DNA of 15,670 bases, from the NCBI GenBank assembly GCA_026710565.1, contig JAPOQV010000217.1, positions 1-15,670 on the forward strand. Reading direction: 5' to 3'. The translations under genes and the position numbers were made by a program. The notes below the pieces were generated by a model. It worked only from the letters and a program-made list of their open reading frames with translations. It was not told the origin of the DNA and did no database searches. Each line of letters starts with the position of its first letter. The first letter of the stretch is position 1. The DNA is from Spirochaetaceae bacterium. Lineage in GTDB: Bacteria > Spirochaetota > Spirochaetia > SZUA-6 > Bin103. Of the stretch, positions 9,282 to 15,670 are shown one piece after another.

Positions 9282-9383
9282 GGAGCTACTCCATCAACTG
9301 CGCTCGTATTCGTCACGTCCGCATTATCTCCCAAATGAATACGTTATGGAATGAATAAAATCGTCATTGATACGTGTTGTTTA

Positions 9384-9412
9384 TTGACAGGCTCCCGCGT
9401 TCCTGATAAATT
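9384..9412 (+). promoter_or_regulatory. Strong promoter of the cadherin/FN3 surface protein
   Basis: A perfect TTGACA (9384-9389) and TAAATT (9407-9412) are separated by the ideal 17 bp. The -10 box ends 8 nt before the ATG at 9421, so the predicted transcription start falls on or just before the start codon. This is the best promoter in the window and points to a leaderless mRNA if ATG 9421 is the real start. Confidence 0.65.
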
Positions 9413-9420
9413 CCGGCCGC

Positions 9421-12400
9421 ATGAGGGCCATCAACTGTTTGCGGTCGCGCCGTAGTCGAGTCGGTCTGCGGTTGCGGTTCCCACGTGGGATGGGCGAGAC
9501 GGGAATGAGGCCTGCCTGCCTGATGAAGCGTGCCGGCGCGGGACGATCGGCTGGGCGGCGCGCGGCGGGCGCCGCGCTGGTGCTTGGCCTGCTGCTGGCC
9601 CCGCTGGCGGCCACGGCGAACAATGCGCCGCAAGTGATGAAGATTGATCTAACCAAAACAGGTGCCGACAAGTGCGTGGCACGGACCGACCACGGCGCGC
9701 AGGATACCGTTAATGCACCCGCCGGGATCGTGGTCCAGTCAGCAAGTTACAAACGCTGCGCGTGGGCAACCCCCTTGGCGCCCATGTTCCGCGATCCAGA
9801 CGGCGACGCCTTGACCTTCACGCTCAGCGTCCAGGATCTTCCGAGCAACGTCTCCATCTATAGCGGCATGCCCGTATTCAGTGACACCGCCAGTCAGCAG
9901 ACTCTCAGCTTCCGAGCCCAGGCCTCGGGCTCTTCAGTTACAGCCGTGCGTGTCAACGTAACGGCCTCGGACCCGAGTGGCGCGACCGCGAGCCTGTTCG
10001 TGATGTTCAACGTGGGGAATTTCGCCGGAACGAAGAAGCCGAGCTTCGCCAGCACCCTGAGCGGCTTCGAGCACTTCACCAACGGGGCGACCGTTTCCGA
10101 GGCGCTGCCCACAGCGACCGGCGGCGACCTCGGCCACGGCGATACCTCGGTGTTCGGCTACGCCTATTCCGCGACCGGGTTGCCGCCGGGGCTCGAGGTA
10201 GACGGGGACACGGGCACGCTGTCGGGAACGCCGACCACGGACGGGTTCTACACCGTCACCTACCGGGCCGAGGACGCCGACGCCAACCTCGACGACGCCG
10301 ATGCGGCGATCCAGAAGTTCAAGATCTTGATCTCCTCTACGGCTGGATCGACGAGACCGAGCTTTGCCAGCACCCGGAACATTCTGCTCGTCGAAAGTGG
10401 GGAGGCAGTCTCCCAGGTGCTGTCCGAAGCGACCGGCGGCGACCACCCGGGGTCCGGCTACGCCTACTCCGTGAGCGGGCTGCCGCCGGGGCTCAGCTTC
10501 GATCCGTTCACGCGCACGATTTCGGGAACGCAGAGCCAGACCGGGTCCTGGTCCGTCACCTACAAGGCCCACGACGCCGACAGCAGCACCACCGACGCCG
10601 ATGCGGCGATCGACACGTTCACTATCTGGGTCTCGCAGACAGAGACCCCGTTATCCACGACCGCTCCGAGCTTCAGCGAGCTGACCGCGAGCTTCTCCAT
10701 CGACGAGAACAACCCGAGCGGCGCCACGGTGGGCACGGTGGCGGCGAGCGACGGGGATGGCGACAGCCTGACCTACTCGCTGACCAGCGACGGCGACGAC
10801 CACGGCTCGTTCAGCATCGACGCCGCGGGCTCCATCACGGTCGCGTCCGGCATCACGCTGGACTACGAGACGAAGGCCAGCTACACGGTAACGGCGCAGG
10901 TGACCGACGGCGAGGACAGCGGCGGCAACCAGGAGAGCACGGCGACCATCGACGACACGATCCCGGTCGCCATCACGGTGACCAACGTGAAGGAACCGCC
11001 GGGCGAGCCGACCGCCGTGGGGACCGGGTCACCTACGCCCGGCAGCTTCAGGGTGTTCTGGACCGCGCCGTCCGGCGGCGGGGCGCCGCCGGTCACCGAC
11101 TACGACGTGCGCTACTTCGCGGGCGCCACGGATCCGGGGAGCGAGGCGGACTGGATCGAGGCGGGCGAGAGCGGCGGCCACGACCACAAGGGCACGGGGA
11201 CGCACGCGACGATCGCCGGGCTCCTGGCGGACACCGCCTACCGGGTGCAGGTGCGGGCAGTAGGCGACGGGGCCGGCCCGTGGTCGGCGTCCGCCGACGG
11301 GAAGACGGCCCTGCCGTCACAGACGCCGACCCTGCCGCAGTTCGTCGACGGTGCCACCGCGAGCCTGTCCATCGCGGAGAACCACGCCGACGGCGCGGTG
11401 GTGGGCACGGTGGCGGCGGCGGATGACGACGCCGACGACCTGACCTTCTCGCTGGCCAGCGGCGGCGACAACGACTCGTTCACCATCGACGCCGCGGGCT
11501 CCATCGCGGTGGCGCCCGGCATCACGCTGGACCACGAGACAAAGGCCAGCTACACGGTCACGGCTCGGGTGACCGACGGCGAGGACAGCGGCGGCAACCA
11601 GGAGAGCACGGCGACGATCGACGACATGATCACGGTCACCATCACCGTGACCGACGTGGCCGAGCCGCCGGGCGCGCCGACCGGCGTGACGGTGACGGGG
11701 GCGACCGCCACCACCCTCACGGTGAGCTGGAACGCGCCGTCCGACCGCGGGGCGCAGGCGATCACGGACTACGACGTCCGCTACGCCGCGGGCACGGCGG
11801 ACCCGGCGAGCGTGGCGGACTGGATCGGGGTGGGCGACAGAGGCGGCCACGACCACGTGGGCACGGCCAGGACCACGGAGATCCCGGGGCTCGACCCGGG
11901 CACCGCCTACCGGGTGCAGGTACGGGCGGTCGGCGACGGGGCCGGCCCGTGGTCGGCGTCCGGCGAAGGGAGCACGGCCGCGGCGTCGCTGGCAGCCACC
12001 GTGCCGCGGTTCGTCGACGACGCCGCCGCGAGCTTCTCCATCGCCCGGAACCACCCTGACAGCGCCGTGGTGGGCCGGGTGGCGGCGGCGGATGACGACG
12101 CCGACGAGCTGACCTACTCGCTGGCGGCCGGCGGCGACAACGAATCGTTCACCATCGACGAGGACGGCGTGATCCAGGTGAAGACGGGGGTCAGACTGAA
12201 CCCGGCGGCGCAGGCGAGCTACACGGTCATGGTGCAGGTGACCGACGGCGAGGACGCCGCGGGCAACCCGGAGGCCACGCCGACCATCGACGCCACGATC
12301 ACGGTCACCATCACGGTGACCAACCCGGGCGCGCCGGCCGGCGTGAGGGTGACGGGCGCGACCGCCGCCAGCCTCACGGTGAGCTGGAACGCGCCGTCGG

Positions 12401-14034
12401 AGAGCTTGGTGGGCCCCATCACGGACTACGACGTGCGCTACGTCGCGGGCGCCGCGGACCCGGCGAGCGAGGAGGACTGGATCGAGGCGGACGAGAGCGG
12501 CGGCCACGACCACGTGGGTACGGCGACCAGCGCGACGATCGCCGGACTGGCGGCGGGCACCGCCTACCGGGTGCAGGTGCGGGCCGTGGGGGACGACGAC
12601 GCGGGGCCCTGGTCCGAATCGGCCGCGGGCACGACCTCCGCGCGCGCCGCCGCCGCGGACGCCGAGCGCACGCAGGTCCTGCAACACGCGCTGGCGACGG
12701 TGGCGACGCGGACGCTGGCCAGCACGCTCGACCAGGTCGGCGCGCGCTTCGCGCGTGCGGCTCCGGCGCCGGGCGCCGTGGCGGCGGCCGGGCCCGACCT
12801 GGCGCCGGCGGCTGCCGGCGGGGTCCTCGTGCAGCCGCGCTCCGCGCAGCGCCAGGCGGTGGAGCTCTCCGAGGTGCTGCGCGTGAGCGCCTTCGACGTG
12901 CCGCTCGGCGCGGGCACGGACGGGGCGGTGCGCTGGGCGGTGTGGGGGCGCGGCGGCCTTGGCGACTTCGCGGGCAGGGTCGCTCCCGATGCGAGCTACG
13001 AGGGCAGCACGCTCGGCGGCTGGCTGGGCGCCGACGTGCGCCTGGGCGCGTGGCTCGGCGGCCTGGCGATCTCGCGCATGGGCACCACGGCCGAGTACGC
13101 CCTGACCGAAGGCGCCACGCCCGCCGAGCGCGGCGAGCTGCAGACGACCCTGACGGCGATCTACCCGTACGCGTCGGTCTCGTTCCTTGACCGGTTCGAG
13201 GTGCAGGCGCTGGGCGGCGCCGGGCTCGGCGAAGCACGGCACTACCCCGGCGGGGAGGCGGCGAAGGAGAGCAGCGACCTGTGGATGGTGATGGGCTCCG
13301 TGGGCCTGCGCGGACGGATCGTGTCGGAGTCGTGGCTTGACCTGACCGCGCGCGCCGACGGCGGCTACGCGCGGCTGTGGACGGCGGACGGGAATCAAGC
13401 GATCGACCGGATGCTGGCCGACGGCTGGCGCGGGCGGCTGGGGCTGGAGGTGGCGCCGCGACTGGCGCTCGGCGACAGCGCGGCGCTGGTGCCGTTCGCC
13501 GAAGTGGCCGGCCGCCAGGACGGCGGCGACGGGCTGACCGGGACGGGGCTGGAGCTGGCCGGCGGCCTGCGCCTCAGCACGGGGCTGCTGCACGTCGAGG
13601 CGCGCGGGCGGATGCTGGCCGTGCACACGGCCGAGGAGGCGCGCGAGCGGGGCGTGACCCTGACCGCGCGGCTGAGCCCGCAGCCGGACGGCAGCGGGCT
13701 GTCGCTGGCCGTCGCGCCGCGCATCGGCGTGGCCGCGGGCGCTGCGGACGCCCTGTGGGCGGAGGCGCTGCCGCGGCCGGCCGCGGCGGCGGGCGCCGAG
13801 GCGGCGGCGCTGGACGCGCGCATCGGCTACGGCGCAACCCTGCCCGGAGGGGACGGGCTGCTCACGCCGTTCGCCGAGGCCGGCCTCGGTGAAGGGGCCA
13901 GCCGCGTGCGCATCGGCACCCGCCTGGAGGCGTCCCGCCCGCACCTCGGCGCCGAGTTTGCAGGCGAGCGCCGCCAGCGCGGCGCCGCCCGCCCCGAGCA
14001 CACCGTCAGCATCGACCTCAACCTGCGGTACTGA
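9421..14034 (+). CDS. Secreted cadherin/FN3 repeat protein with autotransporter-like outer-membrane barrel
   Basis: This 1537-residue protein is a probable surface adhesin. Residues 1-50 are Arg-rich, then a hydrophobic stretch ends in LAPLAATA with cleavage likely after Ala66. Residues 67-200 form an N-terminal beta domain with Cys85 and Cys113. Two putative Ig (He_PIG) modules with GLPPGL and LSGTP-type motifs cover about 205-414. Three cadherin-like plus FN3 units follow (415-637, 638-860, 861-1079); the cadherin parts carry acidic DGDGD or DDDAD motifs before LTYSL that could bind calcium. A linker (1080-1169) leads to a barrel from RWAVWGRGGLGDFAG to the C-terminal LNLRY, whose final Tyr is typical of outer-membrane proteins. 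The chain is exported by Sec, the barrel inserts and the repeats probably face outward. ATG 9421 is chosen for the promoter spacing; ATG 9505 or 9523 would give a shorter, more usual signal peptide. No adhesion partner can be named. Confidence 0.85.
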   Translation: MRAINCLRSRRSRVGLRLRFPRGMGETGMRPACLMKRAGAGRSAGRRAAGAALVLGLLLAPLAATANNAPQVMKIDLTKTGADKCVARTDHGAQDTVNAPAGIVVQSASYKRCAWATPLAPMFRDPDGDALTFTLSVQDLPSNVSIYSGMPVFSDTASQQTLSFRAQASGSSVTAVRVNVTASDPSGATASLFVMFNVGNFAGTKKPSFASTLSGFEHFTNGATVSEALPTATGGDLGHGDTSVFGYAYSATGLPPGLEVDGDTGTLSGTPTTDGFYTVTYRAEDADANLDDADAAIQKFKILISSTAGSTRPSFASTRNILLVESGEAVSQVLSEATGGDHPGSGYAYSVSGLPPGLSFDPFTRTISGTQSQTGSWSVTYKAHDADSSTTDADAAIDTFTIWVSQTETPLSTTAPSFSELTASFSIDENNPSGATVGTVAASDGDGDSLTYSLTSDGDDHGSFSIDAAGSITVASGITLDYETKASYTVTAQVTDGEDSGGNQESTATIDDTIPVAITVTNVKEPPGEPTAVGTGSPTPGSFRVFWTAPSGGGAPPVTDYDVRYFAGATDPGSEADWIEAGESGGHDHKGTGTHATIAGLLADTAYRVQVRAVGDGAGPWSASADGKTALPSQTPTLPQFVDGATASLSIAENHADGAVVGTVAAADDDADDLTFSLASGGDNDSFTIDAAGSIAVAPGITLDHETKASYTVTARVTDGEDSGGNQESTATIDDMITVTITVTDVAEPPGAPTGVTVTGATATTLTVSWNAPSDRGAQAITDYDVRYAAGTADPASVADWIGVGDRGGHDHVGTARTTEIPGLDPGTAYRVQVRAVGDGAGPWSASGEGSTAAASLAATVPRFVDDAAASFSIARNHPDSAVVGRVAAADDDADELTYSLAAGGDNESFTIDEDGVIQVKTGVRLNPAAQASYTVMVQVTDGEDAAGNPEATPTIDATITVTITVTNPGAPAGVRVTGATAASLTVSWNAPSESLVGPITDYDVRYVAGAADPASEEDWIEADESGGHDHVGTATSATIAGLAAGTAYRVQVRAVGDDDAGPWSESAAGTTSARAAAADAERTQVLQHALATVATRTLASTLDQVGARFARAAPAPGAVAAAGPDLAPAAAGGVLVQPRSAQRQAVELSEVLRVSAFDVPLGAGTDGAVRWAVWGRGGLGDFAGRVAPDASYEGSTLGGWLGADVRLGAWLGGLAISRMGTTAEYALTEGATPAERGELQTTLTAIYPYASVSFLDRFEVQALGGAGLGEARHYPGGEAAKESSDLWMVMGSVGLRGRIVSESWLDLTARADGGYARLWTADGNQAIDRMLADGWRGRLGLEVAPRLALGDSAALVPFAEVAGRQDGGDGLTGTGLELAGGLRLSTGLLHVEARGRMLAVHTAEEARERGVTLTARLSPQPDGSGLSLAVAPRIGVAAGAADALWAEALPRPAAAAGAEAAALDARIGYGATLPGGDGLLTPFAEAGLGEGASRVRIGTRLEASRPHLGAEFAGERRQRGAARPEHTVSIDLNLRY
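10039..10662 (+). repeat. Two putative-Ig coding repeats, 318-bp period
   Basis: The DNA from CCGAGCTTCGCCAGCACC at 10039 recurs, with one base changed in that stretch, at 10357, giving a 318-bp (106-codon) period. Both copies encode PSFAST, then ATGGD, then GLPPGL and a DADAAI segment. The copies have diverged in between, so the duplication is old. Confidence 0.75.
10663..12657 (+). repeat. Three tandem cadherin-FN3 coding units, 669-bp period
   Basis: The units are 10663-11331, 11332-12000 and 12001-12657. Markers keep register: GAGGAC of the DGED motif lies at 10912, 11581 and 12250 (669 bp apart each time), and TACGAC of the FN3 YDVRY strand at 11101, 11770 and 12427. The last interval is 657 bp because unit 3 lacks four codons at the cadherin-FN3 junction. 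Units 1 and 2 share long stretches of identical DNA, for example from the EDSGGNQESTATIDD codons, while unit 3 is more distant. This pattern fits unit duplication by recombination. Confidence 0.85.
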
Positions 14035-14037
14035 GGA

Positions 14038-14098
14038 CGGGCGGTCGACGCCCGGCGGAGCGTAGCGCCCCGAACCGTCGTTCCGTCGGCCGTTCGGG
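14038..14098 (+). terminator. Two tandem hairpins after the surface-protein gene
   Basis: The first is a perfect 6-bp stem CGGGCG/CGCCCG (14038-14043 with 14049-14054) with a 5-nt loop, starting 4 nt after the TGA. The second is CCCGAAC (14069-14075) with GTTCGGG (14092-14098) and a 16-nt loop. Neither has a T-tract. They probably mark the 3' end of the surface-protein mRNA and insulate the aldo/keto reductase promoter. Confidence 0.45.
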
Positions 14099-14117
14099 CC
14101 CCTCGGCTCGACCCGCG

Positions 14118-14126
14118 TGGTAGGGT
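14118..14126 (+). promoter_or_regulatory. Extended -10 promoter of the aldo/keto reductase gene
   Basis: TGG followed by TAGGGT forms an extended -10 motif (TGnTANNNT) whose last base is 6 nt before the GTG start at 14133. No -35 hexamer is obvious, as is common for extended -10 promoters. The spacing again suggests a leaderless transcript. Confidence 0.45.
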
Positions 14127-14132
14127 CGGGGG

Positions 14133-15074
14133 GTGGGCACGATCGACCAGGTCCCGGTGGGGCGCACCGCACTGCGCATCGGCCGGATCGGACTCGGCTC
14201 GGGCACGTTCGGCAGAGAGATCGACGAGGAGACCGCCCGCGCGGTCCTGGACCATGCGTTCGAGCGCGGGGTGACGTGCATCGACTCGGCGGAAGGGTAC
14301 GGCGGCGGCGGATCGGAGGCGTTCGTCCCGTCCGAGCGCATCCTGGGCACGTGGATCGCCGACCGCGGCGTCCAGGATCAGGTGGTGGTCATGACCAAGG
14401 TGGGGTCGGGCAACAGTCCGGCGAACCTCGAGCAGGTCATCGCCCAGAGCCTGGAGCGCCTGCAGCTCGACCGGGTGGCGGTGTACATGGTCCATCACTG
14501 GGACGAGGCGGTGCCGCTCGACGAGACGCTGCACGCGCTGCACGAGGTGGTCGCGTCCGGCCGGGCGCAGGCGATCGGGTGCAGCAACTTCACCGGCGAG
14601 CAGCTTGCGCAGGCGCTGGAGATCAGCCGGCGCAACGGCTGGGCGCGGATCGAGATCGTCGAGAACATCTACAACCTTGCGCGGCCGGAAGAGGAGCAGA
14701 GCTCGATGCCCGTGTGCGACCGGCACCAGGTGACCTTCCTGGCCTTCAGTCCGCTGGGCGCCGGCTTCCTGACCGGCAAGTACACCGGCGATCGCGGCAG
14801 GTTGCCCGCCGGGACCCGCTTCGACGTCGCTCCCGCCCACTGCGACGTCTACTTCTCGGACCGCAACTTCCGGGTGGTGGAGCGGCTGCGCGCGAAGGCC
14901 GCCGAGCTCGGCGAGTCCATGGCGTACCTGGCCGGGGCGTGGACGGTGTCGAACCCGTCGGTGGGCAGCACGCTGTTCGGCGCGCGCAGCACCGCACAGG
15001 TGGACAACGCGCTGCGCTGCCTGCGCGACGGCATCGACGCCGGGCTCCGAGCCGAGATGGCGCGCTGGAGCTAG
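14133..15074 (+). CDS. Aldo/keto reductase family oxidoreductase
   Basis: This 313-residue, single-domain TIM-barrel enzyme should reduce aldehydes or ketones with NADPH. The catalytic tetrad is complete: Asp51 and Tyr56 in CIDSAEGYGGG, Lys89 in VVMTKVGSG, and His121 in VYMVHHWDE. IGCSNFTGEQL (148-158) and FLAFSPLGAGFLTGKY (202-217) are standard strands of the family, and the C-terminal region with STLFGARSTAQVDNAL is the usual cofactor-binding end. Length is normal. The start is GTG 14133, at which an MGTIDQVPVGRTALRIGRIGLG N-terminus begins in the way expected for the family; no Shine-Dalgarno sequence is present. The natural substrate cannot be told. A degraded second reading frame starts 8 nt after its stop, which may once have been an operon partner. 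Confidence 0.92.
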   Translation: MGTIDQVPVGRTALRIGRIGLGSGTFGREIDEETARAVLDHAFERGVTCIDSAEGYGGGGSEAFVPSERILGTWIADRGVQDQVVVMTKVGSGNSPANLEQVIAQSLERLQLDRVAVYMVHHWDEAVPLDETLHALHEVVASGRAQAIGCSNFTGEQLAQALEISRRNGWARIEIVENIYNLARPEEEQSSMPVCDRHQVTFLAFSPLGAGFLTGKYTGDRGRLPAGTRFDVAPAHCDVYFSDRNFRVVERLRAKAAELGESMAYLAGAWTVSNPSVGSTLFGARSTAQVDNALRCLRDGIDAGLRAEMARWS

Positions 15075-15082
15075 CGCCGGCT

Positions 15083-15190
15083 GTGGCAGGCCCGTTCCGG
15101 CTCGACCGCCGGCAGCTTGCCCGCTTCGAGACCTTCGGATTCCTGGAGTTCCCGGAGCTGTTCGCCGCCGAGGCGACCGGACCGTCGTAG
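15083..15190 (+). pseudogene. Stump resembling the N-terminus of a phytanoyl-CoA dioxygenase-like protein
   Basis: A 35-codon frame starts at GTG 15083, 8 nt after the aldo/keto reductase stop, with GGAG about 12 nt upstream, and ends at TAG 15188-15190, followed at once by TAA. The peptide contains FRLDRRQLARFETFGFLEF and PELFAAE, which look like the opening helix and first strand of PhyH-type Fe(II)/2-oxoglutarate dioxygenases. The rest of such a protein, including the His-x-Asp iron ligands, is absent in all frames downstream. It may be a remnant of a deleted gene that was translationally coupled to the reductase. The match is short, so a chance resemblance is possible. Confidence 0.4.
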
Positions 15191-15503
15191 TAACAGTTAC
15201 AGCCGGCGCGGTTGCCCGGTGCACCGGTCGTCGGGGTCGGTCGGCGTCATCGAGGTCGACGCGTTCCTGATTCCGAGACCGGTTCGGCAGCGAACGCGCG
15301 AAAAAAGTCGAGAAATCGTGCCGCAGGGTCTTGACGGCAATGTGCGCCTGCGAGGTGCCACGCCAGCGCACGCTGCGCTCCCTGCCGGCCTCCCGGAAGC
15401 TCGTGCGCCCGTTCGGCCGCCCGGCACCCCCTTCAGCGCCCGCTGGGCGCGAGTCAACTGCCCGTCGCGGACCGGTCAAAAAGGTCTATCTTGAAATCAT
15501 GGT
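15191..15503. other. Intergenic stretch without recognisable gene
   Basis: About 310 bp separate the stump from the promoter of the last gene. Open frames exist on both strands, but their translations are Arg/Pro-rich and show no motif I know. It begins with a perfect GTAAC-A-GTTAC palindrome (15190-15200). GC content falls sharply after about 15475. Confidence 0.6.
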
Positions 15504-15509
15504 TATATT
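15504..15509 (+). promoter_or_regulatory. -10 box of the HNH-endonuclease-type gene
   Basis: TATATT, in an AT-rich patch, ends 6 nt before the ATG at 15516. There is no Shine-Dalgarno sequence. A TTGAAA (15491-15496) is too close to serve as its -35 box. The spacing suggests a leaderless mRNA. Confidence 0.5.
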
Positions 15510-15515
15510 TGCTCC

Positions 15516-15670
15516 ATGGATAACGCCACTCTTCACGCCGCCGCCCGCGCCGCCATCACCTCCACCGTCGGCGCGCTCTCCGACCGCGAGTTGCTGCGTC
15601 AGACCAGCACCCTGGTCCGCCACGAACGCCACCTGCTCGGCACCGTCATCGACCACTTGGCCGAGATCGA
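15516..15670 (+). CDS. HNH-endonuclease-type protein, N-terminus only
   Basis: The first 51 codons are present and the gene runs off the right edge. After a short Ala-rich lead (MDNATLHAAARAAITSTVG) comes LSDRELLRQTSTLVRHER, followed by a helix HLLGTVIDHLAEI. This SD-x-x-LL ... L-x-R-x-ER ... HL-x-E pattern is the start of a widespread bacterial family in which a helical N-terminal domain precedes a C-terminal HNH nuclease domain. The nuclease motif itself lies beyond the window, so the assignment rests on the N-terminus alone. ATG 15516 is chosen because the TATATT box stands 6 nt before it and no other in-frame start is near. Confidence 0.6.
   Translation, partial: MDNATLHAAARAAITSTVGALSDRELLRQTSTLVRHERHLLGTVIDHLAEI

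Larger units (their letters stand above)
9154..9420. other. AT-rich divergent intergenic region
   Basis: This 267-bp gap between the SDR operon and the surface-protein gene is clearly richer in A and T than its surroundings, above all from about 9300 to 9415. It holds promoters in both directions (9164-9194 and 9384-9412), a direct repeat and a palindrome near 9247-9281, and a repeated AATGAATA (9334-9341 and 9350-9357, 16 bp apart). I see no gene in it. Confidence 0.8.

Noticed and set aside
10663..12657. CRISPR array or mobile-element repeats
   Set aside because: The repeats are long, in frame and encode cadherin-FN3 modules; there are no short repeats with unique spacers and no transposase.
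11317..14172. A 951-codon open frame on the minus strand opposite the surface-protein gene
   Set aside because: It is Arg/His/Ala-rich low-complexity sequence that follows the codon bias of the real gene; no start signal or domain.

Overview
The window comes from a GC-rich, Gram-negative (diderm) bacterium. The diderm call rests on a protein with a cleavable signal peptide and a C-terminal outer-membrane beta-barrel ending in an aromatic residue. The mix of a membrane pyrophosphatase, a D-aminoacylase-type amidohydrolase, a GH110-like beta-helix protein, a phytanoyl-CoA dioxygenase-like remnant and an HNH-endonuclease-type N-terminus fits environmental or host-associated lineages such as marine or sponge Spirochaetaceae-type genomes. 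That placement is an impression from gene content, not proof.

Left third (1-4680): the end of an OmpR/PhoB-type response regulator converges on hppA, a K+-dependent ion-pumping membrane pyrophosphatase. Next, a small two-helix membrane protein with a bacterial PH-like domain converges on a YegD-like Hsp70-family ATPase that lacks the usual peptide-binding half.

Middle (4681-9420): a tRNA-Leu(CAG) gene has a consensus-like promoter. A three-gene minus-strand operon follows (transcribed SDR, then D-aminoacylase family, then GH110-like beta-helix protein, with gaps of 26 and 22 bp). The short-chain dehydrogenase lacks the canonical Tyr-x-x-x-Lys active site. An AT-rich divergent intergenic region with operator-like repeats and a strong promoter separates this operon from the next gene.

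Right third (9421-15670): a 1537-residue surface protein contains an N-terminal domain, two putative Ig modules, three cadherin-FN3 tandem units on a 669-bp period and an autotransporter-like barrel. It is followed by two hairpins, an aldo/keto reductase, a 35-codon stump resembling the start of a phytanoyl-CoA dioxygenase, about 300 bp with no recognisable gene, and the first 51 codons of an HNH-endonuclease-type protein.

The most unusual theme is the start regions. Four plus-strand genes, and possibly a fifth on the minus strand, have a TANNNT -10-like box only 6-10 nt before the start codon and no good Shine-Dalgarno sequence, which suggests leaderless transcripts. The minus-strand operon genes and hppA instead have conventional ribosome binding sites. 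No CRISPR array, insertion sequence or phage module was seen.
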